11,458 bases of DNA. It comes from Bacteroidales bacterium (GTDB lineage Bacteria > Bacteroidota > Bacteroidia > Bacteroidales > UBA932). Shown here one piece after another: positions 1 through 6,076 of the stretch. The first letter of the stretch is position 1. Every line of letters begins with the position of its first letter. The translations under genes were made by a program, and so were the position numbers. The stretch spans positions 1 to 11,458 of the forward strand of contig JAGAAU010000159.1 of assembly GCA_017615135.1 (NCBI GenBank), given 5' to 3'. The notes beneath the pieces were generated by a model that saw only the letters and a program-made list of their open reading frames with translations, was not told the DNA's origin and ran no database searches.

Positions 1-1083
1 ATCGCCATACATGTTGCCGAGAGCATATGAAAAATACAGTCCAGCAAGCGATCCGGTAATATAGACGTTACCATAATCCGCATGATAATCATCTGGCAGA
101 GCCTGGAAATACAAGGTATCGGTTATAGGGTCTTCCTCAAAATACGTGGTAAGAACGCCCTCGTATGCACCTTCCAGCTTTTCAGCGACTTCACTCTCAG
201 ATGCGAGGGATTCATACTGAACATTAAGAGCATTGGTGGACTTGACTGTTCCCCTCTTGATTTCCAGTTTTTTGGTGGTTGATTTCACAAAACGGTCACC
301 ATTCTCATTGTAAATTGTAAGGGTTATGCCTCTGCGGAAAGTAGTCGGAGGCAGGGCAATCCAAATTTCAGTAGGGAAAAGAGCCGCACTGCTGAGGGCC
401 AGGTTACCTGAAGGGTCATAAATATAGACATTCTGATAACCATAATCTGACAACATACTGACAGAAGGGTCACTGTCTTCAGAGGCCGTAACCACACCAT
501 AACCGGATATGGTTTCGCTATTGTTGCCCTTGATTTCGATGTAAGAAACAGGAGCGGAACCATTGAGGCTATACAGGTTAAGTTTCAGATAGCCGCAGGC
601 ATTCTTGAACATCAGGCTCTCGGTCTGTGATTTTGCCACCATGACATTTGCGCCGGGGCCAAAGGAACCGGGGGCATATTCCTGAATCTGGCTGAAGTAG
701 ATAAGCCAATCGTCATCAGCAAAAGTTTCAACTCCGGTATCTATTCCAAAGATATGGTTTTCGCTATATGGATACACAGCATAGATGGCATCGATGTCGC
801 TGCCGGCTCCGGGGTCTGAATCATATTCAAATAAACCATTGGTCTCTCCGGGGGTTCCGGCATAGACGTACTTGCTGTTGGCGGAGTTGAAGTCAAAGAT
901 ACTGATGGCATCGTCTTCTGCCCAGCAGACATTAAGGCCATCAACGTAGGTACGGGTGGTGTTTTCAATACCGGCCTTGAAGATTTTCCTGGCTGCGGAA
1001 GGGGTTTCTGTTCCGGCAAACTCCTTAGGGGTGCAGGCAGCAAGAATGCATGCTGCCAAAGCGAACAATACAATCTTTTTCAT
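1..1083 (-). CDS. Fimbrillin-like surface lipoprotein, 3' end cut by window edge
   Basis: Reading from ATG at 1083 gives 361 codons with no stop before position 1, so the C-terminus is missing. Residues 1-17 form a lipoprotein signal (MKKIVLFALAACILAAC) with lipobox L14-A-A-C17, so the mature protein should be lipid-anchored and probably surface exposed. After the anchor comes the pattern TRTYVDG...CWAEDDAISIFD, then AIYAVYPYS, CGYLKLNLY and WIALPPTTFRRGITLTIY. These recur in Bacteroidales fimbrillin-like (Mfa-like) proteins, whose members build fimbriae or act as adhesins. The last roughly 70 visible residues, starting near ESLASESEVAEKLEG, look like the start of a separate C-terminal domain that I cannot name. 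The gene follows a 46-codon ORF after 2 nt and is probably translated with it. Its base composition is poorer in GC than the rest of the window. The family call rests on recalled patterns and the ligand or role is unknown. Confidence 0.72.
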   Translation of the reverse strand, partial: MKKIVLFALAACILAACTPKEFAGTETPSAARKIFKAGIENTTRTYVDGLNVCWAEDDAISIFDFNSANSKYVYAGTPGETNGLFEYDSDPGAGSDIDAIYAVYPYSENHIFGIDTGVETFADDDWLIYFSQIQEYAPGSFGPGANVMVAKSQTESLMFKNACGYLKLNLYSLNGSAPVSYIEIKGNNSETISGYGVVTASEDSDPSVSMLSDYGYQNVYIYDPSGNLALSSAALFPTEIWIALPPTTFRRGITLTIYNENGDRFVKSTTKKLEIKRGTVKSTNALNVQYESLASESEVAEKLEGAYEGVLTTYFEEDPITDTLYFQALPDDYHADYGNVYITGSLAGLYFSYALGNMYGD

Positions 1084-1085
1084 GG

Positions 1086-1226
1086 CTACCAGATGTAAGG
1101 ATTAGGGTCTTCCGTAATGGGTTCAGTCGTTCCTGACTGCAGGAAAAACTCCGCTGTCTGAAGCGGTAACTCCTCTGCGCGAGGCGGGGCATACGACGGT
1201 ATGCCGCTGTTGACAAGAATTTTCAT
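1086..1226 (-). CDS. Small 46-aa Bacteroidales-type protein upstream of fimbrillin-like gene
   Basis: The ORF starts at ATG 1226 and ends at TAG 1086-1088, giving 46 residues from MKILVNSGIPSY to EDPNPYIW. The next gene's ATG is 2 nt beyond the stop, so the two are probably translationally coupled. There is no signal peptide or membrane segment. The acidic C-terminus ending in Trp and the layout P-x-x-E-x-L-x(6)-F-F-L-x-S-G resemble many short unannotated proteins that I recall from Bacteroides, Prevotella and Alistipes genomes near surface lipoprotein genes. A consensus promoter lies 33 nt upstream at 1259-1289, which makes this the first ORF of its transcript. It could instead be a non-functional leader peptide. 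Function is unknown. Support comes from position, promoter and general composition, not from a recognised domain. Confidence 0.55.
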   Translation of the reverse strand: MKILVNSGIPSYAPPRAEELPLQTAEFFLQSGTTEPITEDPNPYIW

Positions 1227-1239
1227 GGTACAACAATAA

Positions 1240-1251
1240 TTAGTTAACTAA
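1240..1251. repeat. 12-bp perfect palindrome in the leader of the fimbrillin-like unit
   Basis: The bases ttagttaactaa are identical to their reverse complement. The site lies 7 nt downstream of the -7 element (minus strand) and so close to the expected transcription start, with 13 nt left before the small ORF's ATG. It could be a regulator half-site pair, or a chance AT-rich palindrome. Confidence 0.4.
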
Positions 1252-1258
1252 CAAGTTG

Positions 1259-1289
1259 CAAATATAATTAAATAAATTTAAAAAGCAAA
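1259..1289 (-). promoter_or_regulatory. Bacteroides-type promoter for the small ORF and fimbrillin-like gene
   Basis: On the minus strand the -33 element TTTG (1286-1289) is followed after 19 nt by TATATTTG (1259-1266), an exact match to the TAnnTTTG -7 element used by the Bacteroidota primary sigma factor. Transcription should start near 1252-1255, leaving a leader of about 27 nt before ATG 1226. Confidence 0.8.
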
Positions 1290-1315
1290 TGGCTGATTAT
1301 CAGGCATGACGCTTG

Positions 1316-1346
1316 AAACGGCAAACGACAGCGCCGGCTGCCGTTT
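1316..1346 (-). terminator. Hairpin just 3' of the tRNA, possible weak terminator or trailer
   Basis: An 8-bp perfect inverted repeat, aaacggca (1316-1323) and tgccgttt (1339-1346), encloses a 15-nt loop that has its own cagc/gctg inner stem. It begins 2 nt past the tRNA discriminator base on the minus strand. The stem ends in TTT and is then followed by CAAG rather than a long U tract. It may therefore be an inefficient terminator, or a structure that guides 3' trimming of the tRNA precursor. Confidence 0.35.
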
Positions 1347-1348
1347 TG

Positions 1349-1421
1349 TGGAGCATAGGGGGATCGAACCCCTGACCTTTAGATTGCGAACCTAACGCTC
1401 TACCAACTGAGCTAATACCCC
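1349..1421 (-). tRNA. tRNA-Ala (anticodon CGC)
   Basis: The minus strand folds into a 73-nt cloverleaf. The acceptor GGGGTAT pairs with ATGCTCC and includes a G3:U70 pair, the identity element for alanyl-tRNA synthetase. The D arm is GCTC/GAGC, the anticodon stem TTAGG/TCTAA with loop TTCGCAA, and the T arm AGGGG-TTCGATC-CCCCT. The anticodon is CGC (codon GCG) and the discriminator is A. CCA is not encoded; the DNA continues with CAAAAC. It stands alone, not in an rRNA operon, and has its own promoter at 1433-1464. Confidence 0.95.
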
Positions 1422-1432
1422 GAAAGCGGCTG

Positions 1433-1464
1433 CAAATCTACGAAAAAATCTTTTATCACCCAAA
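1433..1464 (-). promoter_or_regulatory. Bacteroides-type promoter of the tRNA-Ala gene
   Basis: On the minus strand TTTG (1461-1464), a 20-nt spacer and TAGATTTG (1433-1440) match the -33/-7 consensus exactly. The -7 element ends 11 nt before the tRNA 5' end, so the precursor leader should be only a few nucleotides long. Confidence 0.8.
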
Positions 1465-1493
1465 TAATATATAGTATGGCATGCAAGATGCAG

Positions 1494-1501
1494 CATATTT
1501 G
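1494..1501 (+). promoter_or_regulatory. Candidate -7 element for the serpin gene
   Basis: CATATTTG differs from TAnnTTTG at its first base and lies 37 nt before the serpin ATG. No TTTG stands 19-21 nt upstream, so this is only the best candidate in the 117-bp gap between the tRNA and the serpin gene. Confidence 0.3.
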
Positions 1502-1538
1502 TGGATTTTGAATATAGATTCTGAAGATAGACATAGAA

Positions 1539-2786
1539 ATGAAAAGATTTGTCTTTTTGGCCATTGCAGCCCTTTTTGCGCTCCTGACCTGTTCCTGCAC
1601 ACCCCTGAATCCTGATGACGCCGGGAGAAACAACAACCCATATAAATCCCTGTCCCTTACCACAAGGCAGGCGGAATTCGTAACCGGCGGCCAGGCTTTC
1701 TCCCTGTCATTCCTGGAGCAGGTGCAGAAAGAATCCGATAAGGACTTTGTCATCTCCCCTCTCAGCATGCAGTTCCTGCTCGGGATGATACTGGACGGCG
1801 CACGGAACAACACGGCAGACCAGATATGCAATACCCTCGGCTACGGCAAGGGAGAAGTTGCAGAAATCAACAAATATTGCCGTGCCATGCTGGACCAGCT
1901 GCCGTCGCTGGACAAAGCCACAAAGCTGTCTATCGCAAATGCCATCATAGTAGACGAAGGCTGGCCTCTGCTGAGCAGTTACAAGAAAGACGTAGACAAG
2001 TATTACGACGCCAAGGTCTCCAACCTCGACTTCTCCAAGACCAAGGAGAGCGCGGATAAAATCAACAAATGGTGCTCTGACCACACGGAGGGCCTCATCC
2101 CCAAAATACTGGACGAAACAGACCCGAACATGCTCGCCTACCTGCTCAACGCCCTGTATTTCAAGAGCAAATGGTCCAGTCCCTTCGTAAAGAGCCTCTC
2201 CGGTGAAGAAAACTTCACCTATGCCGGAGGCAAAGTGGACAAGGTCAAGATGATGAAGGCAGAACGCTCCATGGACTACTGCAAGTCAGACGTCTTCGAG
2301 GCTGTCCGTCTCCCCTACGGCAACGGAGCTTTCTCCATGACAGTGCTCCGTCCCGCCAAAGGCAGCACGGTTACCGATGTCATCAACTCCCTGCAGAAGA
2401 AAGGCCTGGACAGTGTCCTGGGCACAATGAGAGAGCGCACCGTCAACCTGTGGCTTCCCACCTTCGAGACCAAATTCCACATCAAGCTGAATGATATCCT
2501 TTCTGCCATGGGCATGCCGGATGCTTTCAACCCCGAGGCTGCGGACTTCACCAAAATGTCCGAATACGCCCTCTGCCTGAGTTTTGTAAACCAGGATGCG
2601 GTAATAAAGGTAGATGAAGAAGGCACGGAAGCCGCCGCAATTTCAAGCGCCGGAATGTACAAGAACACGTCCGTACAAATGCCGGAAATGCCCGTGGTAT
2701 TCCACGCGGACGTACCTTTCCTTTATCTGATTACGGAAAGCAGCACCGGCGCAATCCTCTTTGCCGGCAGGTTCGGAGGCAGATAG
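1539..2786 (+). CDS. Lipoprotein serpin (serine/cysteine protease inhibitor)
   Basis: A 415-aa serpin covering the full fold, about 375-400 residues being usual. Residues 1-20 form a lipoprotein-type signal (LLTCSC, probable acylation at C20). Family signatures are visible: FVISPLSMQFLLGMILDGA at the start of the domain, NALYFKSKW near residue 205, hinge VDEEGTEAAA at 358-367 (G362, T363, then small residues as in inhibitory serpins), and the end block FHADVPFLYLI...GAILFAGRF. The Gly-Thr-Glu-Ala-Ala-Ala hinge argues for true inhibition by loop insertion and trapping of the protease. Counting 17 residues from E360 puts P1 near N376, with Y374 and K375 adjacent, but the loop is several residues longer than in alpha-1-antitrypsin, so the cleavage site is uncertain. 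Family knowledge: Bacteroidota serpins such as miropin of Tannerella forsythia protect cells from host or neighbour proteases. The gene appears monocistronic and converges on the barrel gene, with 4 nt between stops. Confidence 0.93.
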   Translation: MKRFVFLAIAALFALLTCSCTPLNPDDAGRNNNPYKSLSLTTRQAEFVTGGQAFSLSFLEQVQKESDKDFVISPLSMQFLLGMILDGARNNTADQICNTLGYGKGEVAEINKYCRAMLDQLPSLDKATKLSIANAIIVDEGWPLLSSYKKDVDKYYDAKVSNLDFSKTKESADKINKWCSDHTEGLIPKILDETDPNMLAYLLNALYFKSKWSSPFVKSLSGEENFTYAGGKVDKVKMMKAERSMDYCKSDVFEAVRLPYGNGAFSMTVLRPAKGSTVTDVINSLQKKGLDSVLGTMRERTVNLWLPTFETKFHIKLNDILSAMGMPDAFNPEAADFTKMSEYALCLSFVNQDAVIKVDEEGTEAAAISSAGMYKNTSVQMPEMPVVFHADVPFLYLITESSTGAILFAGRFGGR

Positions 2787-2790
2787 GAGT

Positions 2791-3363
2791 CTACAGGATC
2801 AGGCTTACGGAAATATACCAGGCGGGTACATTATAGCCGTCCGATGAACGCAGCAGAGAATTCTCCTGCATCTGCCCAACCGCTATGCGGAAGGTGTTCG
2901 TAATCTCCACGCCGGCCTGTATATGATAGTCTGCAAGCCAGGAGAGACCGAGGCCGGGCGAGAGTAAGTCTGAAAGAAAATGTCCGATGGACGAGAGCTG
3001 AGGGCCCATGCCTACGCTGATGAAGGGAGAGACATCTTCCCTGCGGCGGAAGAGATATTCAGCCTGGATATTGAAGGAATGGCTGTAGGACCTGAGTCTC
3101 TGATAGATGCTGGAGCTTGAAAGGTCTTCCGAAGAGCTGTATGACGGGGCGAACAGATACTCCGCCCCAAGGCTGAGGCCGCCAATGATCCGCTGGTGAT
3201 ATGCAACGAAGGCCATGCCGGAATTGTTCCAGTCTATCCGGTCTCCATAGAGCAGATACCCGGGACGTGCAAGTCCGGCGCCGATCTCGAAACGGCCGTT
3301 GCCACAGAGGGCGGGCAGGGTGCACAATACAAGGCACAGGGTAAGAAGAATCCTTTTCATCAC
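2791..3363 (-). CDS. Small outer-membrane beta-barrel-like protein
   Basis: 190 aa. Residues 1-20 are a Sec signal (KRILLTLCLVLCTLPALC) with a likely cut after C20 or G21. PALC is a poor lipobox, so a lipoprotein is unlikely. The mature part of about 170 residues shows repeated amphipathic strands with Gly and aromatic residues: FEIGAGLARPGYLLYG, GLSLGAEYLFAP, SFNIQAEYLF, PFISVGMGPQ, YHIQAGVEI, FRIAVGQ and the final WYISVSLIL. This is the size and texture of an 8-strand barrel of the OmpA/OmpX type, as in many Bacteroidota outer-membrane-beta-barrel domain proteins. Its function cannot be told. Translation may start at M1 (3363) or M2 (3360). A -7 element at 3378-3385 would leave a leader of only about 8-11 nt. 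It is divergent from the hydrolase gene and convergent with the serpin. Confidence 0.75.
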   Translation of the reverse strand: MMKRILLTLCLVLCTLPALCGNGRFEIGAGLARPGYLLYGDRIDWNNSGMAFVAYHQRIIGGLSLGAEYLFAPSYSSSEDLSSSSIYQRLRSYSHSFNIQAEYLFRRREDVSPFISVGMGPQLSSIGHFLSDLLSPGLGLSWLADYHIQAGVEITNTFRIAVGQMQENSLLRSSDGYNVPAWYISVSLIL

Positions 3364-3377
3364 ATTGGGAATTTCGC

Positions 3378-3385
3378 CAAAGATA
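3378..3385 (-). promoter_or_regulatory. -7 element for the beta-barrel gene
   Basis: TATCTTTG on the minus strand matches TAnnTTTG. No exact TTTG is found 19-21 nt upstream. The element ends 14 nt before ATG 3363, which predicts a very short leader. Confidence 0.5.
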
Positions 3386-3398
3386 GAAAAATAAAACG

Positions 3399-3406
3399 TA
3401 TATTTG
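3399..3406 (+). promoter_or_regulatory. -7 element for the hydrolase-uup operon
   Basis: TATATTTG on the plus strand matches TAnnTTTG exactly. It ends only 5 nt before ATG 3412, so transcription would start at or within a few bases of the start codon. The -33 position (TTTG at 19-21 nt) is not matched. Confidence 0.5.
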
Positions 3407-3411
3407 TCATT

Positions 3412-4356
3412 ATGAAGAGAATTATCGCCCTTTCCGCCCTGTTTATATGCGCTACGCTAGGCGCGCAGGAGCTCTCCGGCACATACATGGTGGCCGAAAG
3501 AGACACCTGTAATCTTTACATGGACGTGTACCTTCCCGCCCCCGGGTCGGAGACTACCCTGGACGGCGCAGCCAAGCCCGCTATCCTTTACGTCTTTGGC
3601 GGCGGCTTCATCTCCGGCCGCAGGAACGACCCTTTCTGTCTCCCCTGGTTCAAGGTCCTTACAGACAACGGCTACGGAGTGGTTGCCGTAGATTACCGCC
3701 TGGGGCTCAAAGGCATAAAGATGAGATTCGACCTGTTCCACCTGTTCGAATCCGCCCGCCACACAAAACGTGCGGTAGACATTGGCGTGGAGGATGTTTT
3801 CGCCTCTGTCAGATACCTGATAGACAACGCAGACACCATCGGCATAGACCCCAATAACCTTGTCATAGCCGGGAGCTCGGCCGGAGCCATGATCTCCCTT
3901 TCCAGCGGGCTGGAGACATGCTCCCCCACCGAACGTACCGCCATCCTTCCGGAGGGTTTCCGTTTCAAAGGGGTAATGTCGTTCGCCGGAGCAATAATGT
4001 CAGACACCGGAACACCCGAATATGCCGTCGAACCCGCTCCGCACCTTCTTTTCCACGGTACGGAAGACGCCGCAGTGAATTACGGCAGCCGGGCGTTCGG
4101 CCGTTACGGCATGTTCGGCAGCAGCTACCTGGCAGACAAGGTCTTTTCCAAGAACGGCTACGTGTACCAGATATACCGTTACCAGGGTCACGGACATGAC
4201 ATAGCCGCCCACATGATGGCAACCTGGCCCGAGCAGAAAAGGTTCCTGGAGGTCAACGTAATCCAGGGACAGCGCCGCATAGTGGACGCTACGCTGGACG
4301 ACCCTACAGTCCCCGTCTGGAAGAGCATTTCCATTTCGCTGGACGATATCTACTGA
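3412..4356 (+). CDS. Secreted alpha/beta hydrolase (esterase/carboxylesterase-like)
   Basis: 314 aa from ATG 3412. The frame is open further upstream to 3196, but that stretch lies antisense to the barrel gene, whereas M at 3412 begins a clean Sec signal (KRIIALSALFICATLGAQ). The mature enzyme should be periplasmic or exported. Fold landmarks: ILYVFGGGF (59-66, oxyanion-hole segment; the usual HGGG has Phe at the His position), YGVVAVDYRLG, nucleophile elbow GSSAG with S156, acid D219 in FHGTED, and base H262 (or H260) in GHGHD. A complete Ser-Asp-His triad is therefore present. This pattern fits the esterase/lipase group that includes BD-FAE-type feruloyl esterases and acetyl-esterases. The substrate is unknown; plant-polymer esters or peptides are both possible. 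The stop TGA shares its A with the ATG of uup, so the two are translationally coupled. Confidence 0.85.
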   Translation: MKRIIALSALFICATLGAQELSGTYMVAERDTCNLYMDVYLPAPGSETTLDGAAKPAILYVFGGGFISGRRNDPFCLPWFKVLTDNGYGVVAVDYRLGLKGIKMRFDLFHLFESARHTKRAVDIGVEDVFASVRYLIDNADTIGIDPNNLVIAGSSAGAMISLSSGLETCSPTERTAILPEGFRFKGVMSFAGAIMSDTGTPEYAVEPAPHLLFHGTEDAAVNYGSRAFGRYGMFGSSYLADKVFSKNGYVYQIYRYQGHGHDIAAHMMATWPEQKRFLEVNVIQGQRRIVDATLDDPTVPVWKSISISLDDIY

Positions 4357-6065
4357 TGCCCTCGTTCCTCCAGATAGACAACATCAGCAAGTCGTATGGC
4401 ACTAAGGTGCTGTTCGACCATATCGGCTTCAACATCAACGAAGGAGACAAGATCGCGCTCGTAGCGCCAAACGGCACTGGCAAGACTTCCCTGCTGCGCA
4501 TTCTCGCGGGCAAGGACAGTTCCGACTCCGGCGGCAGCGTACGCTTCCTCCGGGACATCCGCATAGCCTTCCTGGAGCAGGAATACGACTACGACCCCTC
4601 GCTTACCGTATCGCAGCAGATCCATTCCAACGACTTTGACGAGCAGCTCCGCCAGCGCCGAATCCTGTCGGAACTCGGCCTGAGTGAAGATTCCCCCATG
4701 AGCTCCCTTTCTGGCGGCGAGATTAAGCGGGTGGCCATAGCACAGCTCCTTGCACGGGATGCCGAATTCCTGATAATGGACGAGCCCACCAACCATCTGG
4801 ACATAGAGGCAATCGAATATCTGGAAAACGCACTCAAGCGCTCCCGCTGCACGCTTTTCATGGTTTCCCACGACCGCTATTTCCTTGACCGCGTGTGCAA
4901 TACGGTCATGGAGATGGACCGCGGCTCCATCTATATCTACCGCGGAGACTACGAGAACTTCCTGTCCAAGCGGGACGAGCGCATCAGCAACTACAATGCA
5001 GAAACAGACCGCGTGCGCAACGTCCTCCGCCGTGAGCTTGAGTGGATACACGCCACCCCGTGCGCCAGAAGCGGCAAAGCCAAGTACCGCAAGCAAGCGT
5101 TCCTTGAGCTTAAGGAAAGGGCTTCCGACGCATACATATCAAACAGCATCTCAATGGACGGCCTGGCCGGCGCAGGTTACCTGGGCAAGCAGGTCATAGA
5201 CTGCAAGGACCTCAGTTTCAGCTGGGGAGACAAACCCATAGTGAAAGACTTCACCTACAACTTCCAGCGTGGAGAAAGGGTCGGGATAGTCGGTGGCAAC
5301 GGCATCGGCAAGAGCACGTTCCTTAATCTGCTCGCAGACTCCAACCACCCGGCTGTCAAGCGCGGAGAGTCCGTCCGGATAGGCTATTACCGCCAGGAAG
5401 GCATCCCCATGGACGAGGGAGACACCGTTATGGAAACAGTGCCCGACACGCGTCTGCTGGAGAAATTCCTCTTCCCCCACGAAATGTGGAACAACAGGCT
5501 GGACCGTCTGTCGGGCGGGGAAAAAAGGCGCCTGTACCTGCTTACCATCCTTATGAAACAGCCTAACGTGCTGATACTTGACGAGCCCACCAACGACCTT
5601 GACATCGTAACCCTGAACATCCTGGAAGAGTATCTTATGGAGTTCAAGGGCACGCTTGTCATAGTAACCCACGACCGCCATTTCCTGGACCGCCTGGTGG
5701 ACCACCTGTTCGTCTTCTGCGGCAACGGCGTGGTCAAGGATTTCGTGGGCGGTTATTCGGAATACCGCAGTTTCATGGAAGACCGCCGTCAGCAGGAGCG
5801 TTCCAGGCAGACAGCACAGGCTGCACCCAAGCCACAGAAAGAAAAGCCGTCGGTGAGAAAGCTCACATGGAAGGAGCAGAGAGAGATGGAAGCCCTGGAG
5901 GCGGAACTGGAAGCCCTTGCCGGAGAACAGGCGGAACTGGAGGCCCTCCTTGCCGGCGGCACCCAGGATTACAAGCTCATCTCGGAAGCCTCCGAACGCT
6001 ACAAGGAAGTTCGCGCCCTTGTGGACGAAAAAGAGACCAGATGGCTGGAACTGAATGAAATATAA
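4356..6065 (+). CDS. uup: ABC-F family ATPase, Uup type
   Basis: 569 aa, two ATP-binding cassettes in one chain with no membrane segments, so a soluble ABC-F protein acting at the ribosome (or in DNA-linked processes) and not a transporter. Cassette 1: Walker A APNGTGKT (K43), signature LSGGE (118-122), Walker B IMDEP with E143, switch His in VSHDR. The linker after cassette 1 contains RRELEWI...RSGKAKYRK, the positively charged arm typical of Uup. Cassette 2: GGNGIGKS (K319), LSGGEKRR, LILDEP with E410, VTHDR. Residues about 495-565 form the charged coiled-coil tail of Uup (KLTWKEQREMEALEAELEAL). All catalytic residues are intact. The first Gly of Walker A is Ala in cassette 1. The start overlaps the hydrolase stop by one base, and the BIG2 lipoprotein follows after 11 nt. 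Known Uup roles include limiting excision of transposons and relieving ribosome stalling in E. coli. Confidence 0.9.
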   Translation: MPSFLQIDNISKSYGTKVLFDHIGFNINEGDKIALVAPNGTGKTSLLRILAGKDSSDSGGSVRFLRDIRIAFLEQEYDYDPSLTVSQQIHSNDFDEQLRQRRILSELGLSEDSPMSSLSGGEIKRVAIAQLLARDAEFLIMDEPTNHLDIEAIEYLENALKRSRCTLFMVSHDRYFLDRVCNTVMEMDRGSIYIYRGDYENFLSKRDERISNYNAETDRVRNVLRRELEWIHATPCARSGKAKYRKQAFLELKERASDAYISNSISMDGLAGAGYLGKQVIDCKDLSFSWGDKPIVKDFTYNFQRGERVGIVGGNGIGKSTFLNLLADSNHPAVKRGESVRIGYYRQEGIPMDEGDTVMETVPDTRLLEKFLFPHEMWNNRLDRLSGGEKRRLYLLTILMKQPNVLILDEPTNDLDIVTLNILEEYLMEFKGTLVIVTHDRHFLDRLVDHLFVFCGNGVVKDFVGGYSEYRSFMEDRRQQERSRQTAQAAPKPQKEKPSVRKLTWKEQREMEALEAELEALAGEQAELEALLAGGTQDYKLISEASERYKEVRALVDEKETRWLELNEI

Positions 6066-6076
6066 GCAATTGAGAT

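Noticed and set aside
1412..2084. Minus-strand frames overlapping the tRNA upstream region and the serpin
   Set aside because: They run antisense to a full-length serpin and across the tRNA promoter, with no family resemblance.
2784..2793. Bidirectional terminator between the convergent serpin and barrel genes
   Set aside because: Only 4 nt separate the stops, and no GC-rich hairpin with a T tract is visible near them.
3196..3411. Upstream extension of the hydrolase frame to 3196
   Set aside because: It is antisense to the beta-barrel gene, and the signal peptide begins at the internal Met at 3412.
4464..4487. Ala for the first Gly of Walker A in Uup cassette 1 as evidence of inactivation
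   Set aside because: From memory, Bacteroidota Uup-like proteins often have AKNGTGKT here, and the catalytic Lys, Gly and Glu are intact.
4350..5096. Long minus-strand frame (248 codons) opposite uup
   Set aside because: It is an antisense shadow of conserved ABC-F sequence; the plus-strand product has every expected motif.
5151..5705. Minus-strand frame of 184 codons opposite the second half of uup
   Set aside because: Antisense shadow with no recognisable domain or start context.
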